Shown here: piece by piece, positions 35,123-47,372 of the stretch
How the letters are laid out: each line of letters starts with the position of its first letter
Position numbering within the stretch: position 1 is the stretch's first letter
Source of the DNA: Tenrec ecaudatus
Lineage: Eukaryota; Chordata; Mammalia; Afrosoricida; Tenrecidae
Length of the DNA stretch: 64,000 nucleotides
Assembly (NCBI RefSeq): GCF_050624435.1
Contig: NC_134545.1
Location: 83,029,563 to 83,093,562 of the forward strand
Reading direction: 5' to 3'
Program-made: the position numbers and the translations under genes
The notes under the pieces: generated by a model
What the model saw: only the letters and a program-made list of their open reading frames with translations
The model's database searches: none
Told to the model about the DNA's origin: nothing

Positions 35123-37647
35123 TTTATTATCTTAGAAGCTGGTTTGATCAAAATGATTTCCCAGCCAAACCTTGTTTGTTTTCTGAACAAGCAGATCGAG
35201 GGTGAGAACTCCTCATTTTCTAACCTGAACAGTAGGCAGACCAACACCTGCTGGCATGGGTTTGCGCACGGAACAAACAATGGAACTTTGGGGATTCCAT
35301 TCGATAACAGAGATGCAGCCACCTGGCACAGTGATGGCCAAATAGCAAGTATTCCGTATGTCCTATGGGGAGGGACATTGCGCAGGGGCTGTTGCTTGAA
35401 TAGATGCCTCCTTTGAGTTGTGGCACTAGTAAGGTTATATTTTCTCCCCCAATCCCTGGTTTGACCAAGGACATACTTTTTCTCAGTAAAAGTGAAAATT
35501 GAATCGTGGGAAGCCATCATGCTCACTTTGCATAACCCTATGACTTAGACCTCATTGCCCGCACATAAATGAATCGATAGCGTTTCTTTATGATGGTTGT
35601 GGAGGATGTGGGGGCAAAGCCAGGACTTGGCTTCCTAGAGAGACCGAGAGAGTCTTCTGACCTGGCAGCACCTGGTGCCTGCTCCACGGGGGAGACCCAC
35701 CACCCCTGTCAGCTCATTATGGACTCTTTCTTTGGATCGAACAGAAGCAAAATGACCCAGGATCACATGTGGCACAGAGGAACGAAGTCTTTCCTTTCTT
35801 TCCAACAAGTACGGTTTCCCTGTTTGCCCCTGGGCTTCTGGAATGACTTCTCAGAGAAAGCTCAGGAGAGGACTCTTGAATCCAGATCCTCTTAGCAACT
35901 TCTCTGAGATATTAAGCCGGTGAGCCAAAGAACTCAGAACCGCTTTGCCAGGCCACCTCCTTCTGGAGGATGCCACGAACCCAGAGGCGAAGGGTGCAAC
36001 AATGCTCACGGGGCAGTGCCATCTTGATGTCCTATGTCTGCATTCCTTCACTCTTTCAGTCACAGAGACCTTCTTCATTCCAGGCGCAATACTAGACATG
36101 ATGAATTCCAAAATAAAGGAGTCCCTGATCCTGAGCCCATGACAAACTCAGAATATGAGTGACAACTTTCCAAGAACGTGTTGAAGAGCACGTGGGCATG
36201 AATTGGAGTGAGATTATATAAGGAGATCTCAGGGTGGCCCCCTAAGTCCCTTCAAACCCATGCAAAATGACTCCTCCTGCACCCGTGGGCTCTCAGACGG
36301 ATGTGCATTCAACATGGACAGAATGTCCCAAGAGTCATTTTTCTCTCTTGTGACTAGGGTCCACTTTTTGGGTGGTTACCTCCAGGCTGGGCAGAGACAA
36401 GGAATACAATGTTTCCTTGTGTGGGGATCAGATAACTCCAGGCCAAGGCCACAAAGCAAGTCCCTCTCTGTCAGGTATTGGACTACGCTTCCTGCTGATG
36501 TTGAAAACCTTTTGGCCTCAGCCCAAACCAGTGACCCTTCATCCACAAAAGGCACTTGTCTCTACAGACAAGACAACTCACCCTGGCCCCACCTCTGCTC
36601 AGCATGATTCTTTGAAAATATCTTATCATGATAAATGAATTGGCTTGGCTCCTCTCTGATCAAGGAAGGAGAAGGGGCATGGGCTGTAACCTGACCACTC
36701 CAGCCTCTTTGTGCCCCCCACCCCCATCCCCCACCCCCGGGAAGCCCTGACAGGCCAGAGGTGGGGCAAAGGCCGGCCTGGGGGGGCTGTTGCTACCCTC
36801 TCCTCCCTGTGAGGTGTTCTCTGCTTTAAGAGAAAGAGTTCTCTTTACCAGATGCCTACTCTCTCCCCTCAACAGGACGTGGTGTAAGAGAGCCCTATTT
36901 GGTCTCCTAGGCTTTGCTTGAGACCCAGTTTAAAATTTTTACTTAGGGTCTTGTGTTTTAAAAAGTATTTTTTGTCTGCCAAACTTGAAATTAATTTTCT
37001 TGGGTGTCTGAAAGAGATGAATCCTGGCACCCAGTACTGCAGAGAAGAGAGCGATCTTGTGGGACAGAGTGGCAAGTGCAGCCCCAAACAAAGGGAAACC
37101 TTCCCAGAGCTGGCAAGATTTTTGAAAGGAAGAAAATGGCTCTACAGACGGCCTGACCATGTTTGATCCCTCATTGGGTTCTGCTGGAGACACAAGGATT
37201 GAGGACAAAATTTCTATGTCATGAAGGGTCTTTGTCTCAGAAAGGCAGACTGCTTCCCTCAGAGTGCACAGCTGGAGCCTCAGAGTAGATTTTCCAGTTC
37301 TTGCCTTGGTTCAGGCTTGGGCACACACCAGAGCCTCCTGGGCATTCCATCAATGGCAGCCAAGAGAAAAGGTTAACTAAAACAATGTGTCAGATGAGTG
37401 AGTGGGCACACCCTTTATGAATCAATCTTGTGAACATGGGAAGGGGCCTTTGTTTGGAGAGAAAGCTGGGTGTCAGGGATTGCTTGAAATCCTGCATAGC
37501 CCGCATAGGGACCCCATGATGGAGTGATTAGATTAACCAAGGAAGGTGAGTGGCCTGGGAGTGGTCAGTCTTGATGGGGTCGCCAATGGCATAGAGTCTA
37601 GACCGCGTCCCAAGTGGTGGTCCTGTGCCATTCCTGTGAAGACTTAC

Positions 37648-37793
37648 TTGTGGTGGTTTGTGCAGTGAGCGTAGATCCTTAGCTTGTCCCGGATCACCCG
37701 GCCAGGCCGGGGTTTCCGCTGGAGCCCAGCCACGTGTACAGCCAAGACTTTGGGGCCAATCAAGCGCTTGTAAAGGAGAGAGAGCCAGTAATC
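37648..37793 (-). CDS. HPSE2: HPSE2 exon encoding the start of the C-terminal domain
   Basis: This 146-nt exon encodes [20 protein letters not shown] and runs on to [10 protein letters not shown] plus two bases of the next codon. [14 protein letters not shown] is the conserved GH79 segment where the barrel passes into the C-terminal domain, and the heparanase paralogue has a closely similar run. The acceptor is CCCCACAG, giving a phase 0 start, and the donor is GTAAGTC, giving a phase 2 end. With the two downstream exons it gives 459 nt, or 152 residues and a stop, of a protein that is 592 residues in human. The preceding human exon ends in a stretch near NFNPLP; I did not find its equivalent between 37794 and 64000, so it probably lies beyond the right edge. 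Confidence 0.97.
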
Positions 37794-39120
37794 CTGTGGG
37801 GAACAGAGACACACGGAGAGTCAGTGGGAGAACATGCCCCCTGAGGTGTGAGTAAGCTCAATCTACACAAGTCAGAAACCACATTGCACCCTAAGCAGTG
37901 GGGTAGTCACCAGTATGATCCCAACCCTGCAAGCAGGGTCCCCCAACGGTAGGTTGAAAATGTGGACAATGGGGGTGTCAATGTAAACTGGGGCCGACCC
38001 AGAGCGGTAAAGAGAAGAAATGAACAAACTCTTTTTACATGTGAAGGCACAACCGGTCTGGGCCTGAAAACGTGAACTTTCTTTTCCTACGGCTTTACTG
38101 CCTGTACGGGGTTTACGATTTCTGGTTAATTGTAGAGTGGAGGATTTCCAGTCCTTGGGATTGTTACCCATGCAAGCATCCAAAATGTCATTTTCCAAAT
38201 ATTGTCACTGGAGACTAGGAGGAATGAAACTTCTCCAGGCCGGATCCCAGAGTCTTGCATTTCAGGGCCAGAAACACAGAGAGCACAATGTTCGCAAACC
38301 CTGCTGCCGACCCTTGGCCATCTTCTCTAAGTTAAAATGAAAAGGAATCATTCTCAGCTAAGAAGAAGGTGGAGCTTTGACCCACTCCGGGGCCATGAGA
38401 TCAATGATCTCACTCGAAACCCACATGTGCATCTAAAATCACACAAACCTGCCCACTGGCCCCTCCCTTGGTATTATATTTGCGATTACATAAGTTCCTA
38501 TCCCTTATGATGGTGTAAAGACATCAGTATTTATTACTCACATGTAAAACAGGGCTTCCGAATTTGTCTTGTATGTTCTGAAAAAATTGCCCCTCCATGC
38601 CCTTTCTGGAAACCACTGGATTTACTATTCCCGACATATTATTCCAGGTCTTCAAGACGTGAACTATGTCTTTTCAGCCTCCTAATGATCTTGGTTTTTC
38701 TGTTTGATAATCTACACCAGCAACAGTTTAAAAGCTTCTGGTGAAACTGCAGCAATCAGCAGAGAGCCTCAGCTTTCCCTTGCCAGCAGAATCGGTCTGC
38801 CACGTCAACTCTGAGTCCTAGTAGGCTCCAAGCCTTACCCATCAGTTACCTCAACTTGCTTTAAGTAGTCTAAGGGCAGTGGTACCATCTGTAGAATTTT
38901 GGAATCATTTGCTCAAAGCTAACTATTGCCGAGAAGTCTGAGGCTAACGGGCCTTTGGTTCTTCAGGTGGGTAGCCTAGTTGTTTACTTTTCAGGTTTGT
39001 TTTAATCTAATATACTTATAGGAGTCTTGCTTTATCTTTGATGATTGAACTTTTATGAGAAATGTATCAAGTATGAGTTTTTGCATCAACTTGAAGGCAT
39101 TTTTGGGTTTCTTTTCACCA

Positions 39121-39327
39121 ACAGCCCTCATAGGGTAGTGCTTATGTGTTGCGCTGCAAACCACAAGGTCAGCAGTTCGAACCTGCCAGCTACTCTAGAG
39201 AAGAAAGATGGGGCTTTCTTCTTCCATGATGAGTTTAGTCTTGAGAATCTACCGGGGAAGCTCTACTATGAGTCGCTCTAAGTCAGTGTTCACTCATTGG
39301 CAGTAAATTTCTTTCTTTCTTTTTGGG
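39121..39327 (+). repeat. AfroSINE, plus orientation
   Basis: Order: cagccctcatagggtagtgc, aaggtcagcagttcgaacct, then tactatgagtcgctctaagt and a T-rich tail. Confidence 0.8.
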
Positions 39328-40257
39328 AGTTTTGACCATAAATAACTTTCTTTAACCTGTGAGCATTTTCTTTAAGCACAGCGTTGGGTCTTATGTCTTT
39401 TAATTTGCTCTAATCTGTTTCAGGAGTGTATTTGTTAGAACTCGACACTCAATTTTTTAAATATATTGTTGACAATTCAATGATCTCTGTGTCTTTCCTT
39501 CTGAAAGGGAGTGTCTGAAGTCTACATGTATTTTTCCTAGGTCCATTTCTGTTATTTACTACATCCAAAGAGCACTTTAATGGCCTGCTATTACATATTT
39601 TGTTTCTTTGCAATCTTTTCCTATCTCAGTTAGCTCACCTTTTTGTCTGGCTTGAAGCACTTACAGATCAGAAACTATAGTCTTTAATATGTATTGTACC
39701 ACAACATAAAGGAAACAACTGGACCCCCTCCCAAGTGGACCAATCACCAATCATCAATAGACAACTGGACCAATTAGACCAGTCCCTCACAACTGGGCCA
39801 ATAGACAACACCATAGTAAACAGAGGAAACAGTGAAGTCGCCAAAGATTTCTTCTTCCTTGCACCCACAAGAAATGCCCGTGGAAGCAGCAGTCAAGAAA
39901 CAAAATGATGTATTGTCAAAAATCACAGAAAACACTTTGAGAACAAAGGTGCTCCTGATCCAAGCCATGGCATTTTAAATCGCCCCGTGAGCATGGGAAA
40001 ACTAGATCATGAATAAGGAAAGCCAAAGAAGAAACGGTGCCTTTGAATCACGATGTTGGCAAGGAGTATTGAAGGCATGGACCACTAGAAGAATGAACAA
40101 CTCTGTCTTGGAAGAAGTGCAGTCAAAATGAATGCTCCTTAGAAGGGAGGATAATCAGACTTCATCTGACTAATTTTATCATGAGGGATCCGTCTCTGCA
40201 GAAGGGACCCAATGCTTAATAAAGGAGGGGGAAGTCACCAAAAGAGAAGAAGACCCT

Positions 40258-40729
40258 TGTGATAAGTTTATTGTGCAAGCTGGGCCTCCGTAGGAACATG
40301 TTTAATCAGGGCTAAGTTTGATTGGATGGTGATGGAGATAGATGCTTTCCAAGGCCAGCCTCCCACCTCTCTTTCTCCCTGGTGATCAGACCAGCATGCT
40401 GCTGCTTGAGCTAATCCTTTGCCTCAGTCATGTGCTGCACTACCTGTGGGCTGAGCCAACCCATGAATTTTTGGGTTCATCCTTAGAGTTTGAGACTCCA
40501 TTGGGGCCTGCTGTGATACTGACTGTTGCTACCCCACTCTGCTGCCTGCAAGCCGACTGCCTGACTTGCCTGAGGGCAAACTGTGATGTCTGCTTCCTTG
40601 ACCTTGGACCAGAGCCCTAGTAACTTGAAGGACCTACAGTATATTAACTGTTCCATGAAAGTGAGTTGAACTGAGCCCTCTGAAACTGCTGTGTGGACTA
40701 ATTATCTGCTCTATACCTTCTCACTATAT

Positions 40730-40768
<39 letters not shown>

Positions 40769-40816
40769 ATCATAAGTGTCTTGGTTTTGTTTCTCTAGAG
40801 AACCCTGCCTAACACA
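40258..40816 (+). mobile_element. Solo LTR (ERVL/MLT2-like) with perfect 5-bp duplication
   Basis: The LTR starts TGTGATAAGTTTATTGTG and ends tctagagaaccctgcctaac plus aca. It is flanked on both sides by ACCCT (40253-40257 and 40817-40821). The end phrase tttctctagagaaccctg is typical of ERVL and MLT2 LTRs. Removing it restores RTE sequence agaagaccct then caatgagat. No internal retroviral genes are present. It contains a (CA)n run. Confidence 0.85.
40733..40768. repeat. (CA)n/(TA)n microsatellite within the LTR
   Basis: About fourteen CA units followed by a short TATATA run, near the 3' end of the LTR. Confidence 0.95.
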
Positions 40817-40958
40817 ACCCTCAATGAGATAGATTGACACAGGGGCTGCAACAATGCACTTAAACATAGCAACAGTTGTAAGGAAGGCACATGACCAAGC
40901 AGCATTTTATACTGTTGGACAAGTAAAAACTGACTTGAAAGAACCTACCAACAATATC

Positions 40959-41150
40959 AAGGAAGCCCGGTGGCACTGTTGGATAAGCTTTGGGTAGCTG
41001 ATCTCAATATTGGTAGTTCAAACCCACCAGCTGCAGTTCAGGAGAAAGATGGGGCTGTCTGCTCCCATGAAGATTTATAGCCTTCAGAAACTCTAGGCAG
41101 TTTCACTGTGAGTTAAATGGACTCAGTGGAAGTGGGTAACAACAACAATA
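40959..41150 (+). repeat. AfroSINE with (AAC)n tail
   Basis: It starts aaggaagcccggtggcactg and ends with aacaacaacaat, the tail expected when an RTE element supplies the mobilising enzyme. It stands directly after the RTE 3' end. Confidence 0.85.
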
Positions 41151-41454
41151 TTGTCTGGCTGCCACTTTTATCATTTTTTTCCATTTTATGTTTATTATTG
41201 TTTGGTTTAATGAGTGTGTATATGTTTGACATGCAGGGAAACATAGGTAACTTACATGGCAATTCTGAAACACCTAAGCACTACATTCCCATGAAACCCG
41301 TGTGTTGCATCTAGCTCTGTCTTCCCTGCTGCTTTTGTGATTTTCTTTTCCTTGCTGTATATTTCATAATTTTATCCATATATATTTGTTCCTAAGCAAT
41401 ATATCATCTAATTTGCTGTTAGCTTTATGAAAGTACTGTCATGCTCAGTATAAT

Positions 41455-41670
41455 TTTCTGTGGCTTATTTTATTTATTTATTTTACTTAACAGTATGCTT
41501 CCAAGATTTTCCAGGTTGCTATATCTACTTCCAGTTCATTCATTTTTCCGGGCTCTCTAACACTTCACGCTGTGAGCCTGCCACCATGTATTTGTGCTGC
41601 CTTCTGCTGATGGCCATTTGGGTGGTCACTCTTGTTATTTGACATTAGTATACAAAGTGCCTTTGACTAC
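41455..41670 (-). repeat. Old L1 fragment (probable)
   Basis: The plus strand contains ttatttattttacttaaca, cagtatgcttccaagatttt and gatggccatttgggtggtca in the order seen in reversed L1 near the end of ORF2. It is diverged. Confidence 0.5.
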
Positions 41671-41719
41671 TCCTGCTCCTGTTTCTTAGACACAGGGGAA
41701 GGCCTCTGCAGGAGGGCTC

Positions 41720-41874
41720 CTTTCACTGTGAGTGTTAACCAGCAGCTGTATCACTTGGGGATTTCTTAAAAATGCAAACACACAGGCTTCACGCCAGACC
41801 TATAGAACCAGAATACACAGGACAGGGGCACAGACAGGGTGTGGTCCTCGAGATGACGTTTGAGCAGCACTGGT
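41720..41874 (+). mobile_element. MER5-like hAT fragment (old)
   Basis: Pieces ttaaccagcagctgtatcac, then cagacctatagaaccagaat and tttgagcagcactgg resemble an old nonautonomous Charlie (MER5) element. Confidence 0.45.
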
Positions 41875-42906
41875 CTAGAATGTATACCTAACAGTAGAAG
41901 TTTTATGTCATTGAGAGGTATCCAAATATTCAAATTTATAGGATCCTGCCAAGATCTTTTTCAAATGTTTCTAATGATTCTAATTTGTACTTCTCTGTGA
42001 TTTGGAACTAACTTGATGCCAGAAATCTGTTTTTTCCCCCCCTTTTTTGTGGATGCTCCCTCTACCGGTATCTGCTCCCTCTTGATCCACACCCTGTTAG
42101 TTGGAGACTGTGTGTCAATCTAGTGAGTGTCTGAAGTCTAGTTTTCTTTTCATTTGTTGCTTAAGAAGTTCTTTCTTATGTCTAGGCCATAATGATATTC
42201 TATATTTTCTGTATAACACTTAAAGTTATTTCCTGTCATGGTGAAGTCTGATCCTAATTTTACTTGATGGTTAAATTTAAGTCTATCTAGACTTAATCTG
42301 GAGGTGTGGTGTGATGTGAGGTCAATAACAAATTCCATTCTCTGCCCCGTTCCCCAACATGCTATGCAATGGTATCAGCGTCATCCACTAAACAGCCTCT
42401 CTCTTCTTTAGTGATCGGCACTGCCCTCGGCCACATTATCAGAATTCCCTCTATGAAGGCATGCTTCCAGAAGGGCTCTCTGCTCTGCTCCTCTTGGTCC
42501 CTGCACCAATACCCGATTATTTTCATCACCGTTATAAGATGCCTTGAAATCTGGCAGAGAAAATTCTCCTATTTTATTCTTCTGAAAGAGCTTTGTTTGT
42601 GGGCCTCTACACACATATTTTAGAATCAGATTATCAAAACCTGTTGGGACTTTGAAATTCCGTTAAAGTTATAGATCAAATGCGGATGGATTTATGTTTT
42701 ATGATATTGAGTCTACTTATCCACAAATATGAAAGGACCCAAAAGGCAAACTCGTCCCTGGGAGGGTATCTTTCTGTCCTCCCTGATAAACTCTGAGAGA
42801 GAATCTCTCTTTCTCTCTCCCCCTCTCTCTGTCACTCTTTTCCTTGCTTCAAAGGTAAAAGTTCAAAATCATGTGATTCCCCTCCACCCTCTATTTAGAA
42901 ATCATT

Positions 42907-43403
42907 TGTGTTAGTCTGGGTTGACTAGAGAAACAAACTCATAGGCACTCTTATGTGTGCCTTTATATAAAAGAGTAATTGTACATTAAGAAAACATCCC
43001 AGTCCAGTGCAGATCAAGTCTGTAAGTCCAATATTAGTCCACATGTCCAATACTAGTCCATAAATTCCTCCTCAGACTCACGCAACACATGCAATAATGC
43101 TGAATGCAGGAAGCTCACAAGCCAGTGGATGGAAAGTCTTGTGGATCCAGTGGTGGTAGAAGCATCTCAGTGCTGGCAGGGGTCTCCACGTGGCTCCTCC
43201 AGCTCCCAGGGCTCTAGCATAGCTCCATGTGTCTTGTCAGAAGGAATGTCTCATCAGAGTGAGGCTCTGTCCTGCCTCCAGTGAGCTACTTATCTCCTTA
43301 GCGCCTCCAAATGAGGTCAACAAGCTGTGACCAGATTGACAGCCAAAACTCCACCCTTTCACTCGTAAGTCTCAAATTGACAACAGATTATGTAACTACC
43401 ACA
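42907..43403 (-). mobile_element. Solo LTR, copy 2 of the 10-kb family
   Basis: The minus strand starts TGTGGTAGTTACATAATCTG and ends AACCCAGACTAACACA, so it has proper TG...CA ends. The flanks tcatt (42902-42906) and tcatc (43404-43408) form a 5-bp target duplication with one mismatch. It is the same family as the LTR at 10042-10502 but better preserved and slightly longer (497 bp). No internal sequence flanks it. Confidence 0.8.
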
Positions 43404-43799
43404 TCATCCTAGATCTATTGTCATGAAAAAAATGTTTTTAAAGAGAAGAAAACATGAGAACATTTTTCTGAAAGTTGAGAAAATCCATGGACCTCTGATG
43501 TCTAAGTTCCTCTTAGCCATGTGGCAGTGAGCATGACAATAAGGGGAATCCAGTGTTAAGTCCCAAACCTGCTCTGCCGGCAGATTTAGTGATCTTTCAT
43601 GACTAGGAAGGCACACTTTCAAAGTGCTTCTACATGCCTTCCCTTCTGCCCGTCTACGAACACCATTTGTCATCAGTCTCTTCACTTCCATTTCTCAAAC
43701 TGCATGTCGCAGGACAAGAGCCTTCATTTCTTTCTGATGTTCAAGGGCAGTATGTTTAGGTAAAGAATGTGGTTTTTGTATTTCTCCTGCACTGGAGGC

Positions 43800-44095
43800 A
43801 ATGTATACATATTCCAAACCATTTTATTAGAAGCTAACCCAAGCATCGTACCATTGCGTAGTTCAATCATGTTAAGCAATCAGTGCTGTATAATTGCTAT
43901 AAAAAAATCCGTTTCAGAACATTTTCTTCCTTCTTGAACTCCTTGATATCAGTTCTCCCTTACCTGCCCCTTCCACCTCCACCCCTCCAGCTGTACCCCC
44001 TCCCCCCAGGAACCCTTATTCAAATAGTTGATTCTGTAGACTCACCTATCCTGGGTTTCATATCCCAAAAATCATAGAAAAACACACAATAGAGA
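43800..44095 (-). repeat. Possible L1 3' UTR segment
   Basis: The plus strand is C-rich at 43970-44010, the complement of a G-rich tract as in L1 3' UTRs. It sits between tccgtttcagaacattttct and gattctgtagactcacctat. I recognise the wording as repetitive but cannot fix the family. Confidence 0.35.
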
Positions 44096-44234
44096 GTCAG
44101 GGCTATTAAAAATATATTTTAAAGCCTCTTTGCTTTTCAAAATAACTTTTCACAGTTAGTTCAGAACTATTGTTTAAATACCCATAGTTTACATTAAATT
44201 ACATATATATGCATATACAAAAATGAAATAAAAT

Positions 44235-44456
44235 AAAACCCCACTGCTTTTGAGTTGATTTGGACTCATAGTGATATAATGCTATATAGGGATTCATAGG
44301 TTTTACACACACACACACACACACTCTTTAGGCTGAACATCTTTATGGGAACAGATTGCCTTATCATTCTCCCATGGAGTGGCTATTGGGCTTGAACCAC
44401 AGACTTTGAGGTTTTCCATCTAATGCCTACCCAAAATTATGCCACCAGAGGCCCTG
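44235..44456 (-). repeat. AfroSINE with internal (CA)n expansion
   Basis: The plus strand has ttgagttgatttggactcat at the left and aaaattatgccaccagaggc at the right. A run of about eleven CA units (44304-44325) has grown inside the element. Confidence 0.8.
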
Positions 44457-44813
44457 TATATACATTTGTATGTGTGTATATATACATATATGTGTGTGTA
44501 TCTATCTATCAATCTGATAGTGGATACTTTGGGGTAGACAGAGGAGTTAGGAAATGAATAGTGAGGGAACACATAATTTGATGGAAATTATTGATAATGT
44601 TTTAGGTTGGGATTGGGTGGTAGATTTGCAGGTGCTGGTTGTTTTAATTTTGCTTTCAAATTAACATGTAATCATCGATCATATCTTGCATGCATCAAAT
44701 AATATATTAAAATAAGGGGAATGGTGGATGCATCTGCTTAGCAGAGTTTCCTTTATGAAGCTGACACCATGACCCATCCCTAGTGGGCATCTCTTTGACT
44801 CGGTCTCCTGGCC

Positions 44814-44872
44814 GGGGGGGTGGGGGGTGAGGGGTGGGGGTGGGGGGTGGGGGGCGGGGGGTGGGGGGGAGG
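44814..44872 (+). repeat. G-rich tract, (GGGGTGG)n-like
   Basis: Nearly sixty bases are almost all G, broken by single T, C or A, with at least eight runs of four or more G. It can form G-quadruplexes on the plus strand, which is the template strand for HPSE2. Confidence 0.95.
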
Positions 44873-46169
44873 CAGGTTTCTGTTGGTTTGGTTTTCGTTT
44901 TCATGGTTATCTCTGGGAGCCATCTCAGCTGGTGCAAGTCAGTGGATGGCGGCCTGCAACCCAAGGTGATTGTGGTGTCTGCCCTGTGACTTCGCTCCAT
45001 GTACTGTTTTCAGACTCATCCTCATCCCTGTTCTTCTATCAGTTCCTGACTTAGCCTACTCTTTTTTAAAAACCCATTTTCCTTCTTTCTCTGTGTTCCT
45101 TCATTTAAATCAGCTATCAGAGAATCAAATTCTAATGCTTTCTTTCTCTTCATTCTCCCCGTGTGCCTTACTTTCTTTTCTTCCATTTTACAAAAAAAAG
45201 ATGCCATCCAACTAATCATAAGGAAAACTAAACAATGGAATAACTAAAATGGGCGATTTCTTTCCAAACGGACATGTAAATGGACAACATAGCTCTATGT
45301 CCAGGATAGGTAAGAAGATGCATATGATATATATTTCATAAAAATAGAAATTATGTGAAAGAAAGAATATGATGAGAAGTTGCCAGAGAATAAAAGTTAT
45401 CAAAACTAAAGGCAAATTGAATGGCTTTTTTCTGTCAACAACAAAATAGTCCAGACCAAAGCGTGCATTGCCATTTTCAAGAGACAAAGAGAGATACAGA
45501 CAGACATTCTTTAAATGTATCAGACATTTGAAGAGGTTGAAGACAAATAGTGCCCATTTATTAGTTGGAGAGGGAGAACTAATAACAGATGACACTGAAA
45601 AGACAGAGGGTTTAAATCTTTTCTTTTTCTTCAGTTATTTGTCAAAAAGTCAATTGCTGTCTAAGAGCTAGGCAAGGCAGTATAAGGAGTATGTTGAACC
45701 AAGATAAATAGGGAATACGAGAGAAACCAACAGAGAGCTGCAGATTTTTCTGGGTGAATATTGCACTTCATGTGTTCCATGAGACCTAAGATATTGCCTT
45801 ATTTCTTCCTACAGCTCAGTGCTGGAATATGTGCATATATGGGAACATCTATCACAGTGTCTGATGCATGAAAGTACATTAACAATATTGCTTATTTTTC
45901 TCTTTTTTCCCGAAGGGTTTTCTTTAATCTCATGAAATAATTATGTTTCAATATGTGCACATATCACAGCCTACTGAAGATGCTAGAGAATGCTGGTTCA
46001 TCTCAAGACCTAGGAATAGGTATTAGGGATGTAGTGGTAAGACAAACTTGGTATATGAAGCTTATAACCAGAAAAGGAATCTTAAGCAACATGTCAGGCA
46101 ATGGGCTGGTTAGTGCCAATCGTGCTATTGGTCATGGAGGAAGAGGGCAGGGTGCTTTAAGACCAAGTC

Positions 46170-46560
46170 ATAAAGGACAGGGCCTAGTTTCAAAGTGGTG
46201 GGTCAGAGAAAGAGTCTCTCTGGAGTGATATTTAAGATTTGAGGAAAAGGAAGGGAAGGGACAGAAAGTGTTCCGGGAAAGAGGAAGAGCCTGTTCAAAG
46301 GCTCTGAGATGGGCAAGGCACGTGGCATGTGTGAACATATCAAAAGAGACCAATTCAGCCGGAGCTCAGTAAGTGAAGGCAAGCGTGAGGCAAGATGAGG
46401 ATGGCTGGAGCCAGTCCACATGCAAAGGATTTGAGAATTCATCTTAAAATAAATGGGAAGCCACAGCAGAATATTAAGAAAGGAAATGACATTATTCAAT
46501 TTGCATTGAGCAAGTGGACTCTCACAGCTGTGCCGAGAATAGGTTGGCAAAAACCCTTTA
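46170..46560 (+). repeat. Old mammalian interspersed repeat, family unresolved
   Basis: Successive phrases are ggatggctggagccagtcca, aaataaatgggaagccacag, gaaaggaaatgacattattc and tctcacagctgtgccgagaa. They follow an old repeat widespread in mammals that I recognise but cannot name with certainty. The frames across it are not genes. Confidence 0.45.
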
Positions 46561-46903
46561 AAAAGCTAGTTGAGGAGGAAGATGAATCCAGTTTTGATGA
46601 AGGCGGTGGAATCACATTAGGAGAAGAAGGTCTGAGAGACAAAATTCAGGAGATAAAACTGATAGCACTCGGTGATTGGGTCATCGATTGGCTATAATAT
46701 ATGAGCATGAAACTGGAAACAGAGCATTTTAGAGGCTCAAATTTACTCTTTTGGAGGACGGGATCACTACTGGCAGCAAAAAACAAAAAACAAACCCAAA
46801 AAACCCCCAAAAGACAAAAACAACAGCATTTCCCTTCTCTTATCAACCTCCCTTCCTAGCCTAACCCCAGCCCACAAAAGTTTAGTGAAACTGAGTTCTC
46901 CCT

Positions 46904-47078
46904 TAGCTCTGGTGGTGTAGTGGTTAAGTGTTGGGCTGTGATCCACCTGGTAGGCAGTTCGAAACCACCAGCAGCTTCGAGGGAACAAGAATGGGCTTTC
47001 TACTCCCATACACAGTTAAAGTCTCCGGAACCTACAGGGGCCACTGTGAGTGGCTGACTGGACGGCAGCGGGTTTTGG
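46904..47078 (+). repeat. AfroSINE, plus orientation
   Basis: The head tagctctggtggtgtagtgg is followed by aggcagttcgaaaccaccag, an intact B-box-like word. It ends gacggcagcgggttttgg. Confidence 0.85.
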
Positions 47079-47227
47079 AGTGAAGGTCTCCCTGGGGTAA
47101 AATAAGCAGAGACTGTTTCTGACAACCAGCACGACGAAGCCGAGTGTCAGTGATAGCCAGCGCCTTGCATTGGTTGAGTCTTCCCCGCTGTGTTCCCGAG
47201 GTGGCGCTCTGGCATTTCTCTCCATCA

Positions 47228-47372
47228 CTGTTGCTGCTGGGTGCCACCATGGGGTGGGTTCCGACTCATCACAACTGTAGAGGGCAAAGTAGAACTGCCC
47301 CGCAGAGTCTGTGAATCTTTACGGGAGTAGATCACCAGGCCTTTCTTCTTTGAGCCACTAACCCATGCTCTA
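47228..47372 (-). repeat. AfroSINE, partial
   Basis: The plus strand reads tgttgctgctgggtgccacc, agtagaactgccccgcagag and gagtagatcaccaggccttt, the subfamily also seen at 3124-3316. The head is poorly kept. Confidence 0.7.

Larger units (their letters stand above)
31040..37647 (-). other. HPSE2: HPSE2 penultimate intron (6.6 kb, phase 2)
   Basis: The intron is bounded by donor GTAAGTC (complement of 37641-37647) and the acceptor at 31040. It contains an old L1-like piece at 31430-31810 and two copies of a palindrome-ended short element near 32.0 and 35.0 kb. I recognised nothing in 32100-35005 or 35125-37640. The 191-codon frame there (33719-34294, minus) resembles no known protein and has no conserved flanking splice pattern. 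Confidence 0.85.
39660..40955 (+). mobile_element. RTE LINE 3' part, split by an LTR
   Basis: Plus-strand RTE1-type sequence: ctttaatatgtattgtacc near 39681, ggaagcagcagtcaagaaac near 39882, then gtcttggaagaagtgcagtc near 40106. It breaks at 40257 and resumes at 40822 with caatgagatagattgacaca. It is 5'-truncated, with an internal deletion relative to the longer copy at 4.8-6.6 kb. No open frame survives. Confidence 0.8.

Noticed and set aside
46904..46990. tRNA-like A and B box words suggesting a tRNA gene
   Set aside because: The sequence is a SINE head, continues into the SINE body and does not fold as a complete tRNA with an acceptor stem.
47195..47208. Isolated CTCF-like motif CCCGAGGTGGCGCT
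   Set aside because: It has a good core but stands alone outside any CpG-rich context, so chance is a sufficient explanation.
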